NCBI RefSeq assembly: GCF_025370935.1
Contig: NC_133474.1
Span: 13,389,795-13,453,794, forward strand
From: Choristoneura fumiferana
Taxonomy: Eukaryota > Arthropoda > Insecta > Lepidoptera > Tortricidae
Direction: 5' to 3'
Length of the DNA: 64,000 nt
Shown: piece after piece, positions 23,671 to 34,975 of the stretch
Layout: each line of letters opens with the position of its first letter
How positions within the stretch are numbered: the stretch's first letter is position 1
Position numbers and translations under genes: made by a program
The notes under the pieces: generated by a model
The model's database searches: none
Seen by the model: the letters and a program-made list of their open reading frames with translations, nothing else
Told to the model about the DNA's origin: nothing

Positions 23671-23724
<54 letters not shown>

Positions 23725-23729
23725 GCGCG
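23671..23729. repeat. (CA)n microsatellite with a CG-rich end
   Basis: About 25 uninterrupted AC units followed by ACGCGCGCG. It directly follows the 3' part of the repeat at 23540-23664 and was probably seeded by that element's tail. Confidence 0.95.
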
Positions 23730-24126
23730 ATGATTTGAAATAAGAGCGTTCTTGTAGCTTTAAAAATGTAGGTAAAAGATATTTACCTATACCATCATCT
23801 TTCTACAACAAATTTCTGATTCCAGCTATAGCTGCTCTTTATAACTATGCGATAGTTTTGTCGATATTTTCGCTCTTTGCCAACTGATACTGTAAAAAAA
23901 CCGTAAAAACTCGCTGAGCATCAACCTAGGAAACGGCAACCGTTCCAGCCGGAGCGCTTTGAAGGCAGAGTTTATCGCCAGTGACAAACTGGCGAGACAC
24001 ACCTCGTCAATCAATCCAATTAGGAAATTTTACACTCGGCCATTAAAACTTCGTGACCCGTTGCGGAAGTTGTGGCCGCGCCACGCGGGACGGACCGCTG
24101 CCCCTGCGCCCTGGCCCTATATTATA

Positions 24127-24237
24127 TACTACGAAGTGCAAAATTGGAACTTCGTATCTTGCCGTCCCGCTAGCGCTTATATTATTTAATACGAGAGTGA
24201 GAGGGACGGTACGATACGAACTTGGAATTTCGTAGTA
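24127..24237. mobile_element. Short foldback element (MITE-like)
   Basis: The left end reads TACTACGAAGTGC, then TTGGAACTTCGTATCTTGCC, to GTCCC. The right end is the imperfect reverse complement, GGGACGGTACGATACGAAC to TTCGTAGTA. The arms are about 40 bp with a short spacer. This foldback is a recurrent lepidopteran repeat. It has no ORF beyond chance ones. Confidence 0.65.
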
Positions 24238-24239
24238 GT

Positions 24240-27200
24240 TGTCCCCTCTGTACCTACACATTAGGCTTGTTTACGTAGTGAGAGGAAATTACTGTGGATT
24301 TTTTTAATGTTAAGTGAGTATATTAAAAGGTATTTTCATGTCATGCAGGTTATTTCATAAATAAGTGTTTTTTAACCCAACCTTTTTTGTAGCCTATGCA
24401 TGTATTTAATAGGTGAAATTCGACTCGCATGATTTAAAGGAAACTTATTGACGCTTATTTACTTAGCTACAAACGAATAAATAAAATCTTCTAATTTAAG
24501 ATTTCATTTTTTTTTTTCACCTTAGAAATAGATTTGATCTTAATTGGGTCAATCTTTTTTTAAAGTGTGAAAAAACGAAGTTGTTCATAAAATTTTACTG
24601 TTTTTGAGATAATCTATTAGCTATAAGAGAGTAACGTGACTGATTGACTAATTGACAGTCGACGCACAGCACCACTGGGGCTAGAGAATCGTTGATCGCA
24701 GGGCTAGAGACTTGAATTTTGGCACACGTAGACTAAGAAGAAAAATTTCGAAATTTTCACGGAACAGAGAGCTAGCTACTTTTTTATTCTTTCAAAGGAG
24801 GGAAGCCTAGCTAATACAACATACCTCTATGTAGGGGTAATAAAGCAGTTTCCTAATCGAAAGATTTTTTTTAATCTTTGACAATTAAATGAAACAAAGT
24901 TTGTTCCTCAAAAACAAATTTCTGTCCTTGCATTATATATTGCGTAAGATACTGCCTGTCTTATGGCTCTCCCAAAAGTATCAAGATCCCTTAAGCTATG
25001 TTATTTATTAGCAATGTCATAATTAGATACTGTGGCAAAATTACGTACTTGGGAATCGTAGCACATTAAAGCAATAAAATTAAGGAAATTGCTAAAGTGA
25101 TATTACTACCAATGGTGCCTGATTTTGTTTTGACTGTATCTTGAAGTATTATAAGTATAACATGTTATAAAAGTATACGATACACAGTAAATGTCGAATA
25201 TTTAATTTTAAATTTTTAGCAAAATCGCAACACTACAATAGTCGTATATTTTATTGTTTCCGAGACCATTACGACACAGACCGTTTAACGCAAAAAGCAA
25301 AACGTTGAAACGTTTGGGAGCCTCGCAAAAAATGCACACTTCATACCTACTGTAATTGAAACTGGAATCGATGTGCAAATGAATGGTTCCCGAATACTCT
25401 ACCCGCAGAAGAGATTGATAGCGCACCCCATTCCGATAGTATATTTGCTGATACCTCCTGATGTTAACTTACCTGCTACCGGTTAATTAAAGTAACAACA
25501 AAACGTAAAGTATTTCAGTTTTCCTGCAAAGAATGAAAGATATTTTTCCAATTGAATGTCATCTCGAGCAGAGCCGCTATTTGAAAAGATATCTTACATT
25601 TGGCTTTCTTTCGCTTCAGTGGCTGAGAACATTTCCTATTTATCTTGAATTGTAGTTTGGGTAGATCTGTTAAGAAGATCAGAGCATCGGTGTCCTGAAT
25701 CTCGTGAATTTGGCAGCGGGGCGCGAAATCAGAAGGGTGTTACATTGGCTAGAAGAAGCTTATGCGAGGAGGCTAGCCGAAGGCGGCGGCTCTAGGTGCG
25801 CGCGGCGACGCGGAGGCACGTCCCGCCACTCCACTCTCTGCACCTCTTGATAAAGAATTTCATTATCGGCCACCACTCCGGCTATGTGAATGTGTCCTGA
25901 AGATTCGATCTTAGCACATTTGCACCCTGATAGGATGCTTTGTTTTATACACACTGAGAGAATATTAGAACCTGGTATTTTACTCACAGTGAATCGCTTA
26001 ATGCTAAGGTTAAATAGAGAGAATTCCTATTATCATTTGTAAGACGCCGTGGTATTCTTTTGTATATTTTACCGATAGCGAATCTATTGAACGCTACAAT
26101 TAATGTACTTTATGTGCTATACTAATAGTAAAGAATCATGAACATTCTTATTGTTCTGATACAGAACCTTAACCCATCTTATACCTACACCGTAATTAAC
26201 AATAATCAGATAGGTATTTGATTTGAAGAACATTCTACTTATTTAGATGCATGTCATAGTTATATATTCGTACAAATACAGCCCTTGTTTTAAATATTCC
26301 ACTGTTTGCGGGTGGTACGATAAAAACTGATACCATCTGTAGCATTGGGCAGCAAATTGTCTTTGGGTATGTCAACGTGTTCATAAAACCAATTCCGTCC
26401 TACATGTTCTGAATCCATTTTGGCCCAGTATTGATCCTCGTGACAATTCGTCTGCTTGTGAAATGTTAGCATCATTTTTTACGGGAGTTGACGCAGTTTG
26501 GTAACAAAATAATTCGGCAAAGTCCGGGGCGCGCCTCCCCTCGCATGTTTACTTGCAAAAAGTCGCCCGCGGCGTCGTTAGGTCGCTCTTTACGTCGCTG
26601 ATTAGTTTTTATGGGCGTCCAATTCAGCTAAACTTCAATTTTTATGAGGGAAACTTTTTTTTCACGATACGATAACTTTTAAGTCTGATTTAATCTTATG
26701 TTATTTATAGAATAACCGTTATTTTATGAGGAAGATAATTTATTAGCTAGAGCTAGCATGCGTAGAGGGGAATTTTCTGGTGAAAAAAATAAATGTAGTT
26801 TTTCATGAGTTTTCCAGCTTCAGATTGCAACTTCGTCCGCATGATTTAGATTTTTATTAAAAAGCATGTCTTCCTTAGTGTGCAGCATAATTTTATTATA
26901 TGCTTTAGTTCAGGGCACTTCAGTGTATAATACTATCTTCATTTTATTTAACCCAAAACTTTTCAGTCACACAACTTTCACATTGTACCTACTCGTATTA
27001 CCTACGATGATAGATTCGTTGTCGCACATAATACAGTTAGAGTACCTATAATCCGGGGTCTAAATTTATTTTCATACTAAAAGTAAGAGACAACACAAGA
27101 CAAGCATAAAGCTAAGTTTTTGTAGGTACCTAAATAATGGTAGCATTTTATATCATAAAACTTTTGAATAAGGTCGAAGACTTAACAATGTAAGACTGTT

Positions 27201-27295
27201 TCAGTGGTTTATTACAAATAGTGTCACTTACCTAAACGAGTGTACTTCTAAGCACATGAAGGAAATTGATCACTCACTCTAGCAACTGTTTAGTA
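24240..27295. other. Intronic DNA, no gene firmly supported
   Basis: AT-rich with many short repeats of A or T. Two - strand ORFs (25760-25987 and 26290-26475) have protein-like composition but no recognised domain; see findings. No structural RNA or clear transposon ends are visible. Confidence 0.4.
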
Positions 27296-27845
27296 TTTTT
27301 AGGGTTCCGTAGTTAACTAGGAACCCTTATAGCTTTGCCATGTCTGTCCGCTGCTAAGCTCTGCGGAGACCGTTAATACTAGAAAGCTGTAATTTGGCAT
27401 GAATGAATATACATATCAGCCACGCCGACAAAGTGGTAAAATAGAAAAACTAAAAAAAATTTTTAGGCTACCTCCAATAGACGTAAAGGGGGTGATTTTT
27501 TTTCTTGACTAACCCTATAGTCGTTGGATAGGTCTTTTAAAACCATTTCGAGGTTTCCAAGACGATTTTTCGATTCAGTGAACTGTTTGCGAAATATTTA
27601 ACTTTAAAATGCAAAATTTCGTTAAGATCGAGCGAGAGAGACTATTAATTGTGACAATCCGTAGCAAAAGGATCCTTATGGCAGGCAGCCATCTTATCGC
27701 TTAAAAGCGATCTCTTCCAGACAACCATTTGGGTACATCTTAAGATTATGTCAACATCGTAGGTGGCGGAAAATATTATTTAACTTTTTCGTACTGGCTA
27801 CGGAACCCTATCTTGGGCGTGTCTGACACGCTCTTGGCCGGTTTT
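27296..27845. mobile_element. AGGGTTCCGTAG-bounded interspersed element with a nested LINE-tail fragment
   Basis: The motif AGGGTTCCGTAG at 27301 is answered by its reverse complement CTACGGAACCCT at 27798-27809, followed by CACGCTCTTGGCCGGTTTT. Both ends are typical of this abundant lepidopteran family. Inside, at about 27670-27735, lies a short reverse-oriented piece of the LINE tail seen complete near 41.4 kb (the TCGCTTAAAAGCGATCTC segment). The element is noncoding. Confidence 0.6.
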
Positions 27846-28946
27846 CAAATTAATGAATCGTGAAGTGTAAAAACAAAATATGGCTCAATTTTTATTTATA
27901 AGTTCTACAACTGTTTTTTTAATAAGTTGTCCGCAAATTCCGCAATAAATGTAGACAGGCGTGCAATTAGGATCAAATGTATGGTAGCGGCAACAGTTCT
28001 CTAATAGGAACACGCTATACCAGCTTGACAATAGAACGTATTCCAATATATTGAATGAAGCACCTTGGTCCCTACCAATATTTAACGCTGTCTATGTCTG
28101 TACAAGCACATATAAAGCTTTATCGAAATTCAGTACAATTGTCACTTTGTATCTCTTGAAATTGCTTTCATACTGGTAAACTGGAATGTCATATTTTAGT
28201 TTGTGAAACGATGGCCATTGCTTATTTAATATTAGTTCAGTGTTAGCGTGACTGTCGGGGCCATACTGAAGCCGCAATAAGCGAAGTCCAGAGTTTGGCC
28301 GCGCGGAGGCAGGCGGCGCGGGACCTCAGTTGTGCCCGTGTAAAACAACTAACTGCCTACTGCCGTATGCCCAAGTCGTAGAGTCCACGTTACGCTGTTC
28401 GAGATGAAACTCCGCTGGAAGTGTCAGTAATGTTTGCTAATAAAGCCGCCGGACATTTCGCCCAGCGGGCCCCTAATTTATCATTGTTAGAATGTGCCTC
28501 AAACGAAAGCAATTTCCGTCTAGATTTCTTTTTTTCTTGCGACTTCTCTGGTGAAACTGATTAGAACTCATTTCATATCGTCCAATTAGGATGCCACTAG
28601 AAAAGCTTTTTACAAAAACGAAGATCGATGAAACGTGATAAAATGTTCTAACACGCTGTTTGTTGTCCTCTGCAATTTCCTTAGAGCCGCTGACGTCTGC
28701 GTCGGAGTTATTTGAGCGTGATAATGTTAAATTGTTGCTAGAAAAATGCTTTTACGAAAGTATAAAATAAAATGATTTGAGCTTAGAAATACGTACATAA
28801 TGGAAAAATAGATGGACTAAAATTTTGACGTTAGTTTTCAGTTATAACAATGAGCGTGCGATAAATTCTCAGAGAGTAATCTTTTGTAGTATTAGAAGCT
28901 TTGTGTTCGTTTTTGCGATGATTAAAACTGATGTTATTTTTTTCAG
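27846..28946. other. Intron immediately upstream of the CadN exon
   Basis: A GC-rich patch at about 28270-28470 interrupts the AT-rich intron and is a candidate conserved noncoding element. The last bases, TTATTTTTTTCAG, form a good polypyrimidine tract and 3' splice site for the exon at 28947. Confidence 0.55.
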
Positions 28947-29090
28947 TGACTAAGTTCATCCGCATCGGCATCGCTGACAAGAATGACAACCCGCCGTACT
29001 TCGACAAGGAGTTGTACGAGGCGGAAGTCGACGAGAATGAAGACATCCAACACACGGTACTCACCGTCACCGCCAAAGATCACGATGAAT
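28947..29090 (+). CDS. CadN: Neural cadherin (N-cadherin) internal exon
   Basis: A 144-bp exon flanked by TTTTTTTCAG at its 5' side and GTGAGT at its 3' side. The last two bases of a split codon open it, 47 full codons follow, and one base of the next codon closes it, so both splice phases are 1. The translation includes TKFIRIGIADKNDNPPYFDK, the DxNDNxPxF linker that ends one extracellular cadherin repeat. YEAEVDENEDIQHTVLTVTA and KDHDE follow; these are the first strands and calcium-binding DxD of the next repeat. The match to insect CadN as I remember it is nearly residue-for-residue. CadN is a classical cadherin at the neuronal plasma membrane that mediates homophilic adhesion in axon and synapse targeting. 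CadN2 or another classical cadherin is a less likely alternative. I found no other cadherin exon in the window. Confidence 0.88.
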
Positions 29091-29096
29091 GTGAGT
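29091..29096 (+). promoter_or_regulatory. 5' splice donor of the CadN exon
   Basis: GTGAGT directly after the exon's final T, a strong consensus donor. It fixes the exon end and the phase of the junction. Confidence 0.85.
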
Positions 29097-29179
29097 ACAT
29101 TACATTTTAACAATTAGTTTTAAATAAAAATTTCTCAAGTGGCGATCGAGAAGCGGAAGTCGAGCGCAGCATTGACCTG

Positions 29180-29368
29180 GTCCCAAACTAAGCAAAGCTT
29201 GTACTATGGGTACTAGGCAACTAAAGTACTTAAATACATATTAAACATCCAACACCCGAGAACACACACTCGTATTATTTATACAAATATCTGTCCCGGC
29301 CGGGAATCGAAACCGGGACCTCAAGTTTCGTAGTCAGGCTCTCTAACCACTTGGCCATCTGGTCGTAA
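29180..29368 (-). mobile_element. tRNA-derived SINE close to the CadN exon
   Basis: On the - strand the head begins near 29368 with an A-box-like TGGCCAAGTGGTTAGAG and a B-box-like GGTTTCGATTCCC, the internal promoter of RNA polymerase III genes. The body continues through the CGGGTGTTGGATGTTTAATA region to CATAGTACAAGCTTTGC. It matches a common lepidopteran SINE layout. It cannot be a working tRNA, because the tRNA-like part runs into a long unrelated body. Its distal end lies about 90-100 bp from the exon's splice donor. The exact 3' end is uncertain. Confidence 0.75.
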
Positions 29369-30092
29369 AATGATAAACAAGTGCATCGGACAAAATATAT
29401 TCTTCTTCAATGTTCGTTTTTTCGCCTGCCGTTGGAACAGAGTATACCTAAATCATACACGCAAGCTTCTGTGCAAAATTTGATCTTTCTACGTCAAAAG
29501 TTCGCGCTGGGGGTTGATGAGTCAGGGCTCTTATTATACTTTTACCAAAATAATGACAAATCTATTTACAATGATCATAAACAGCTAAAAAACCAAAATT
29601 ACATATCGATAAATTACTAATTCCAGTCGCTAGAAAATAATCTTTTGTTTCTTATAATTTATATAATATTTTAAACAATAAATATAGTCAGAGTCGCCGT
29701 CATCGAACGAAACCGATGTAGAGGACTATACAATTCCAGTCGGATGTTAAATGTGACGATGACAACATTTGCATAGCCATTTGCACTTATAACCAATATG
29801 TTACGAATGACAATTTAAATAAGAATTTCAAAAACGAGGAAGAGTTGACCGGTTTCATTTACTGTGTTAAACTGGCTGTCACGTGAATAGGCTTAAAACT
29901 AAGGTTAGAGATTCGGTTTATTTACATAAAGTTTTAGGAGGAAAATGTAGTATATTTATATTAGGTACAGTACCTATTTATACTACATTTATAGAAGTAT
30001 ATCGAGATAGACTGTGGATAAAAAATACCTATATGTTGAAGGTAAATTGTTGAAACAACAATACAATTGAGTCTTTGTTACGTATGATTGGT
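29369..30092. other. Intronic DNA, no gene recognised
   Basis: AT-rich intron between two SINEs. The 79-codon ORF starting at 29381 has no domain features. Nothing else is seen. Confidence 0.4.
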
Positions 30093-30448
30093 TTATTGGA
30101 GGCTTTTTGTATTTTTTATTTCAACTCCAAATTTGTTACTTTTACCCGTATCCCGAGAAACCATATCGAAAATACAAACTGAGACATGGATGCACAGATG
30201 CATAGATGCATGGATGTCCCTCGACGAAACATAGATGTCGCTAGTGCTGCTGCCTAAGTAGCATGGTAGAAATAAGCAACCAGAGATATGTATGCATAGG
30301 AAAAATTCGTGTCTAGATTCCTGTCCAACAGTGGTGTAGGGGTTATAACACGCAGCACGGATTGCTGAGGACCTGGTTTCGATTCCCAGTGCTGGTCTCT
30401 TTTTCTGGTTTTTCTGTGCATCCATGTCTCAGTTTGTATTTTCGATAT
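30093..30448 (+). mobile_element. Composite tRNA-derived SINE with perfect 35-bp inverted repeats
   Basis: The tRNA-like core at about 30315-30400 has GGTGTAGGGGTTATAAC (A box region) and GGTTTCGATTCCC (B box). The tail, CATGTCTCAGTTTGTATTTTCGATAT, occupies the end at 30414-30448. The reverse complement of that tail occurs exactly at 30163-30197, giving inverted repeats of 35 bp with no mismatch. The left edge (30100-30140) shares TTTCAACTCCAAATTTGTTAC with the other family copy at 55.7 kb. Confidence 0.75.
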
Positions 30449-31020
30449 CTTTGTTACGTGTTATTTACATAAAGGAAAGACTGAGGCATTCATTTCGGTT
30501 GTAAGTAATTTGTTAAAACCTGAATCAACAAAGCGGTCTGTGTTGCTTTTGCGTCAGTCACCGTTTTCAGTCTTTTGTGTCGACGCGGGGGGCCGAGTTC
30601 AATTCCTTTTCCTAATCAAGAAATGGACTATTGATGATGTTTTCACTATTTGAGTTGTTAAACAAAATGATGAACATTTAAGCTATTTCAAATGGGCATT
30701 CTCTAAAAACCTATACTATAACCGCGTCTAAAAATAATTTAAAATGTATGAACAGATGCCTCATTTGCTGACTTATTACAGTTAACAAATTCGATTTTAA
30801 AATCCCGCCTGAAAAATGCGAAAATACCAGCTGTAGAATGTTACAGCTTTTAAATGTATCATAAAATACACTTTGGGAGTTATCTCCTACAGAGACACTA
30901 GTTTGCTAAAAAATTAGATACAGTACGAGAGAAGATGACAAAGAAAACACTCCCGTATAAAATATTTTCGTTTTATTTACGTTCCGATTTTCCATCTTCC
31001 AACATAAATTCTGAATCCCA
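30449..31020. other. Intronic DNA, no gene recognised
   Basis: No coding, RNA or clear repeat signal. The composition is ordinary AT-rich intron. Confidence 0.4.
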
Positions 31021-31025
31021 TAATA

Positions 31026-31312
31026 ATGCGGGTGGTAGGACCTTGTGCAAAGTCCGCCTGGATTGCTACCACCATCTTGCTCGCTAATCTTGCCGTGAAG
31101 CAGCAGTGCTTGCACTGTTGTGTTTCGGCGTGGAGAGTAAGACAGCCGGTGAAATTACTGGCACTTCAGGTATCCCATCTAAAGCCTCTAGGTTGGCAAC
31201 GCATCTGCAATACCCCTGGTGTTGCAGATGTTTATGGGCGGTGGTGCTCTCTTACCATCAGGAGACCCACTTGCTCGTTGGCCATCCAGTCGAATAAAAA
31301 AATAAAAAATAA
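31026..31312 (+). mobile_element. Interspersed retroelement 3' segment, GGTGGTAGGACC family
   Basis: Runs from GGGTGGTAGGACCTTGTGC, through GCCGTGAAGCAGCAGTGCTT and GGTGTTGCAGATGTTTATGG, to CCATCCAGTCGAATAAAAAA. A second, reversed copy of nearly the same length is at 53500-53785, and a short 3' piece is nested near 43.0 kb. The A-rich 3' end and variable 5' truncation indicate retroposition. ORFs crossing it are by-products of the repeat and not genes. Confidence 0.75.
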
Positions 31313-34270
31313 TCGTAATCAAGCACACTAAACTAGTACATTACGTTGTTTTAACTGTGTATTTATTTTCGGCACCATTGAATGCAACACGAGGAACGCA
31401 AAAATTGGAGAGGATGGACCCGGAACCGTTTTATAAAACTTCCGAATTAGAAGTCATGAACTGCGATAATGGGCGAAAGCGGTTTCGTGTCGCGGTTACG
31501 TTTCGTCATCAAATGCGGAAACGAAGTGCTACTGCAGAATCTTTGTGCAAACATAATTACTCGTATACTATCACTGTCACTTTGCGCGTCACAAAATCAC
31601 GTCAACAAAATTCACAATGTTGTTTGAGTCATACATTTAAGTGAATCATGCAGAATTAGGATTTTTTCAAGTAAAAAGTAACACTGGCTAGGCTATTTAT
31701 TTCATCAAAAGGAAAACCTTAGGAAAACTAATATTTTTAAATTGTAAATGGTTTAAAATATAAACATTATTTAGATTCGAAAAGAAACGCGCGGCAAACA
31801 TTTCCCCCGTTCATTGCGCGTGCGCCCGGTAAAGAAGGGTCTCGGCCGTGCAACGAACAGAAAATGTTCGCCACGCCGCTGGTCACGCTACTCGTAAATC
31901 GTGGCCGGACCGTTGCAAAATCCCACAGCGGAAAAGTTCCCGGTTCCATCCAGCATAGTTCAAAGTCCCATTTCAACTGAACGCGTGAGCACTCGCCAAA
32001 TGTCCATCCACTCCGCTCCATCTACTATTTATGTCCAATAAGCTTAAACTATACTAGAATTTCACAAAGTCTGTTACTTTTTATGAGTAATTGGAAATGC
32101 TTGTGTATCTTCTAAATAAACGTCGATTCTTTTCGGTAGATGTTACAGTTTACCGTAAATTTTGTAAAAGTTGAATCAGTCGTAATAGTAGTTTGGAGTT
32201 TATTATAGCTAAACAATAAAATGTTACTTACTTAGATTTTATAGATGGTGATGACTTGTTCTCGTGTTTTAAATCAGTATTGAATATAAATGTTTCTTTA
32301 TTTATAAAGTAGTTAGATACGTCAAGTTTAGCAATACCATTGAAGTTCTCGGAACACGACTTGGTGGGAGTCTAAATTATAAAAGGCTTTTATTTATAAA
32401 TAGTGTTTACAGATCGGATTTGAAAAGGCTGTATAACATGAGATTAAAACGATAAATTTACGGAAGAAAATTATTACATTCCTCTTTTGGCCGCATAAGC
32501 GGCTTTCCTGCTGTAACATATGATATGGAGAGGATTTTGTTGTCCAAATATGAAATCTTTATATTTTTCATATCTATCAAATATGTTGCAGGTATTTTAG
32601 GGTAGTTTTGCTTTGTAATATTGAATCTGAACCATGATTATATTACTTCCTATTAGGTATACAAATTCTACATTAACAATAATAGCGACATTATTTTAAA
32701 CTTGTACGACTTTTACATATATATAGTTATTTTATACCCGGGACTTGAACGCGACAATTAATTGCTAATTTATTTATTTATTCTTCATGGTAATATTAAG
32801 GATAGTTACTTATTATATTGCTTCTAACTAATATATACTTTTCATTTAACTAAATGCAATGCCATTTGAAATGCCAGTAAAGAATAGCAGGAATGCAGCA
32901 GTAGGCTGGTTCAACCCATTTGTGAAAGATGCCACATGTTTATGCTTTTAGTTTTGCTTATATTTTTGTTTGGGCAATATATGTGAGCCCTCATTCAACC
33001 TGAGCCGTTATGAACGAGCCTCGCGGCGCCGCTCTGCATGTCGCGGGCGCGAGTTTGGCGTGTGTAGCCACTCGTTGCAAAGTTCCACGGGAAGTGTTAC
33101 ACGTGTGTGCTATCGTACTCAGCCTGTGATCGATGAGTTCGCACAGTTGCTGCCTGCGATACATTATAACGTGGAATTTCTCTGCCGCTCCGACCCCTGC
33201 GTTCTACTTAACTTGTCAACGTGGGACCTTATTAAAACCTTTCCAACCTTTGCTTTCATAATGGCATTACAGTCTCAAACTCTCTCCGTCTCGCTAATAT
33301 AATTAACTCAGGTAATACTTAAAATTGCCCTCTTGCACGTTGGCAATCTGGCATGACGTCGGAATTCTCAGGTAACTTGACTTGGCTCTTCAGGGATGGC
33401 CAAGACCATTTTATGTCACCCAAAGGACTATTTTCGAGGGTACCGGTGAAATTGAAAGTATAATAAAATTTTCTCTTACTACATCGTAAATCTTACGGGG
33501 CCGTCGTGTGTCCGGTCGTTTGTTTTCACCAAACGATATTCGATAATGAAATTTATTTTGCGATACAAGATAGGACCGTATTTTGATTATCCTTAGTTAT
33601 TGTTGTCTTCAACGCATAAATGAGTGTGAATAACTCTTATACTCACCAAAAATGTAGACAAGGATGGGTATATATATTTTCGGCAAGAAAACATTACTTT
33701 GTTTTAAATGTAGCTGGTTTGTAGGCAGAGTCCAGATGACCTTAAATTGTGTAAAATATAAAATCTTTTCTAATGTAACAAAGAGATCAACTTTGCTGTT
33801 TGCTTGTTTGTGTAAATACTGCCTGATGCTAATATTTTCTACCTTTCTTTTAACGTAGACTAGTTTTTATATCGTACAGTTCTTCCGGAAAACAAACAAA
33901 GTTGCGAGTAGCAGCAAGTTTTGAAGAATTGTTGTCTGAGTGTCCCTTTAGTATTGACTGGCCTTTAAAAAATATAAATCTTGAGAACTTAAAAAAATCC
34001 CTTCCTCGTTTGCTTTAAAATAGGAAGAGAAACTTTTCAGTAGGATGGTCAGGTCTCATTTCGGATAATTATGAAAATAGGTCAACGGAAAGTTTTAATA
34101 CCAGTGAATTATTTATTCTGAATTAAGTTGCGAGTAAGGAGTAAGTCCTTTTTTGGTTTCAGTAATAAATTTGCTTTATGGGCGCTTGCAAAAAATTACA
34201 TTTTTTTTTCTTTTTTTACTCACTGCGGTGAAAAATTGTTACGTATTACATGGGATTTAATTAATTTATT
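31313..34270. other. Intronic DNA with GC-rich patches, no gene recognised
   Basis: GC-richer patches at about 31780-32020 and 33000-33220 have several short ORFs, but none shows a domain or a well-placed splice pair. Otherwise the region is AT-rich. I see no mobile element ends here. Confidence 0.4.
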
Positions 34271-34274
34271 GTAT

Positions 34275-34495
34275 CAGGCGTTACTTTGCGGAGGTTCATT
34301 TGTTGTCAATGAACTAAGATAATTTCTTTACTCTCCCGTGACCTTATGTTAGCTAAATTTATGCAAGCTATGCGTGTTCATGCAGTTCCCCCACCTCCAC
34401 ACTGTAAGAACACACACAATTCACACAAACCCGTCTATCACCACCACCACAATCACTGACGCGTTTCGGACTCAACCAGAGCTCAGGCCGAGTAA
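34275..34495. repeat. GGCGTTACTTTGCGGAGG repeat family, copy 2
   Basis: Starts with CAGGCGTTACTTTGCGGAGG and continues through CTATGCGTGTTCATGCAGTT and CACCTCCACACTGTAAGAAC to ACTGACGCGTTTCGGACTC. It parallels the copy at 47035-47245 over about 210 bp in the same order. The terminal segment, read on the - strand, resembles part of a hammerhead core but is damaged in this copy. Confidence 0.7.
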
Positions 34496-34549
34496 AGCCA
34501 TTATGACCTGTTGTTTACATAACTGCTTTGTGTAACATTTATAGTTAAA

Positions 34550-34975
34550 ATGTAAAACAGAATGCTGTTCAGGAATAAGCCGCCTGAAAATTTTAAACGA
34601 TAGATTCACTATTTGTGTCATCAGAAAATTCTGTTTAATAATAATTTGCAGAGAACGTTCGAAAGCACTCGTAACCGCTCCTGCCTCAGATGCATGAAAA
34701 TTTTTAACAATCTGCCGCAGTGCGTACAAGTGCTTCCTCTAAATAAATTTAAAAATAAGTTAGTACAGATACTGTCAGAAAAAACATACTATAGTGTAAA
34801 GGAGTTTCTCACTTACCCTTAAACTTAACACTAAAAAAATAAATTTATTTTTGCATGCTATAATTAGAAATAGCAGAATAAGCTGCCTATTGTCTCAACA
34901 CCTCCTTATGATATTTTATGTAACTACTTATTCTTTGCAAATAAATATATTCTATTCTATTCTATTCTAATACCC
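34550..34975 (+). mobile_element. LINE ORF2 C-terminal fragment with 3' UTR and (ATTCT)n tail
   Basis: The open segment 34613-34822 encodes NRSCLRCMKIFNNLPQCVQ and LPLNKFKNKLVQILSEKTYY, then SVKEFL and a stop. This resembles the C-terminal tail of CR1/Jockey-type LINE reverse transcriptase proteins (FNxLP...FKxxLKxxL...AYYSVEEFL). The 3' UTR then runs to a short pentameric TATTC repeat at about 34952-34970, a typical LINE tail. The rest of the element is missing. Confidence 0.75.

Noticed and set aside
23671..23729. CRISPR-like or satellite array
   Set aside because: It is a simple CA dinucleotide tract with no spacers.
28831..29076. 81-codon - strand ORF opposite the CadN exon
   Set aside because: Shadow of the cadherin exon on the opposite strand.
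29282..29368. Possible tRNA gene next to the CadN exon
   Set aside because: A and B boxes are present, but the sequence continues into a known type of SINE body and a proper cloverleaf is not apparent.
30315..30400. Possible tRNA gene (A and B boxes)
   Set aside because: The tRNA-like part is embedded in a repeated longer unit (sister copy at 55.6-55.7 kb) with a shared tail, so it is a SINE.
31026..31331. Overlapping ORFs of 63-101 codons
   Set aside because: They fall inside an interspersed repeat whose reversed copy at 53.5 kb gives similar ORFs. They are repeat artefacts.
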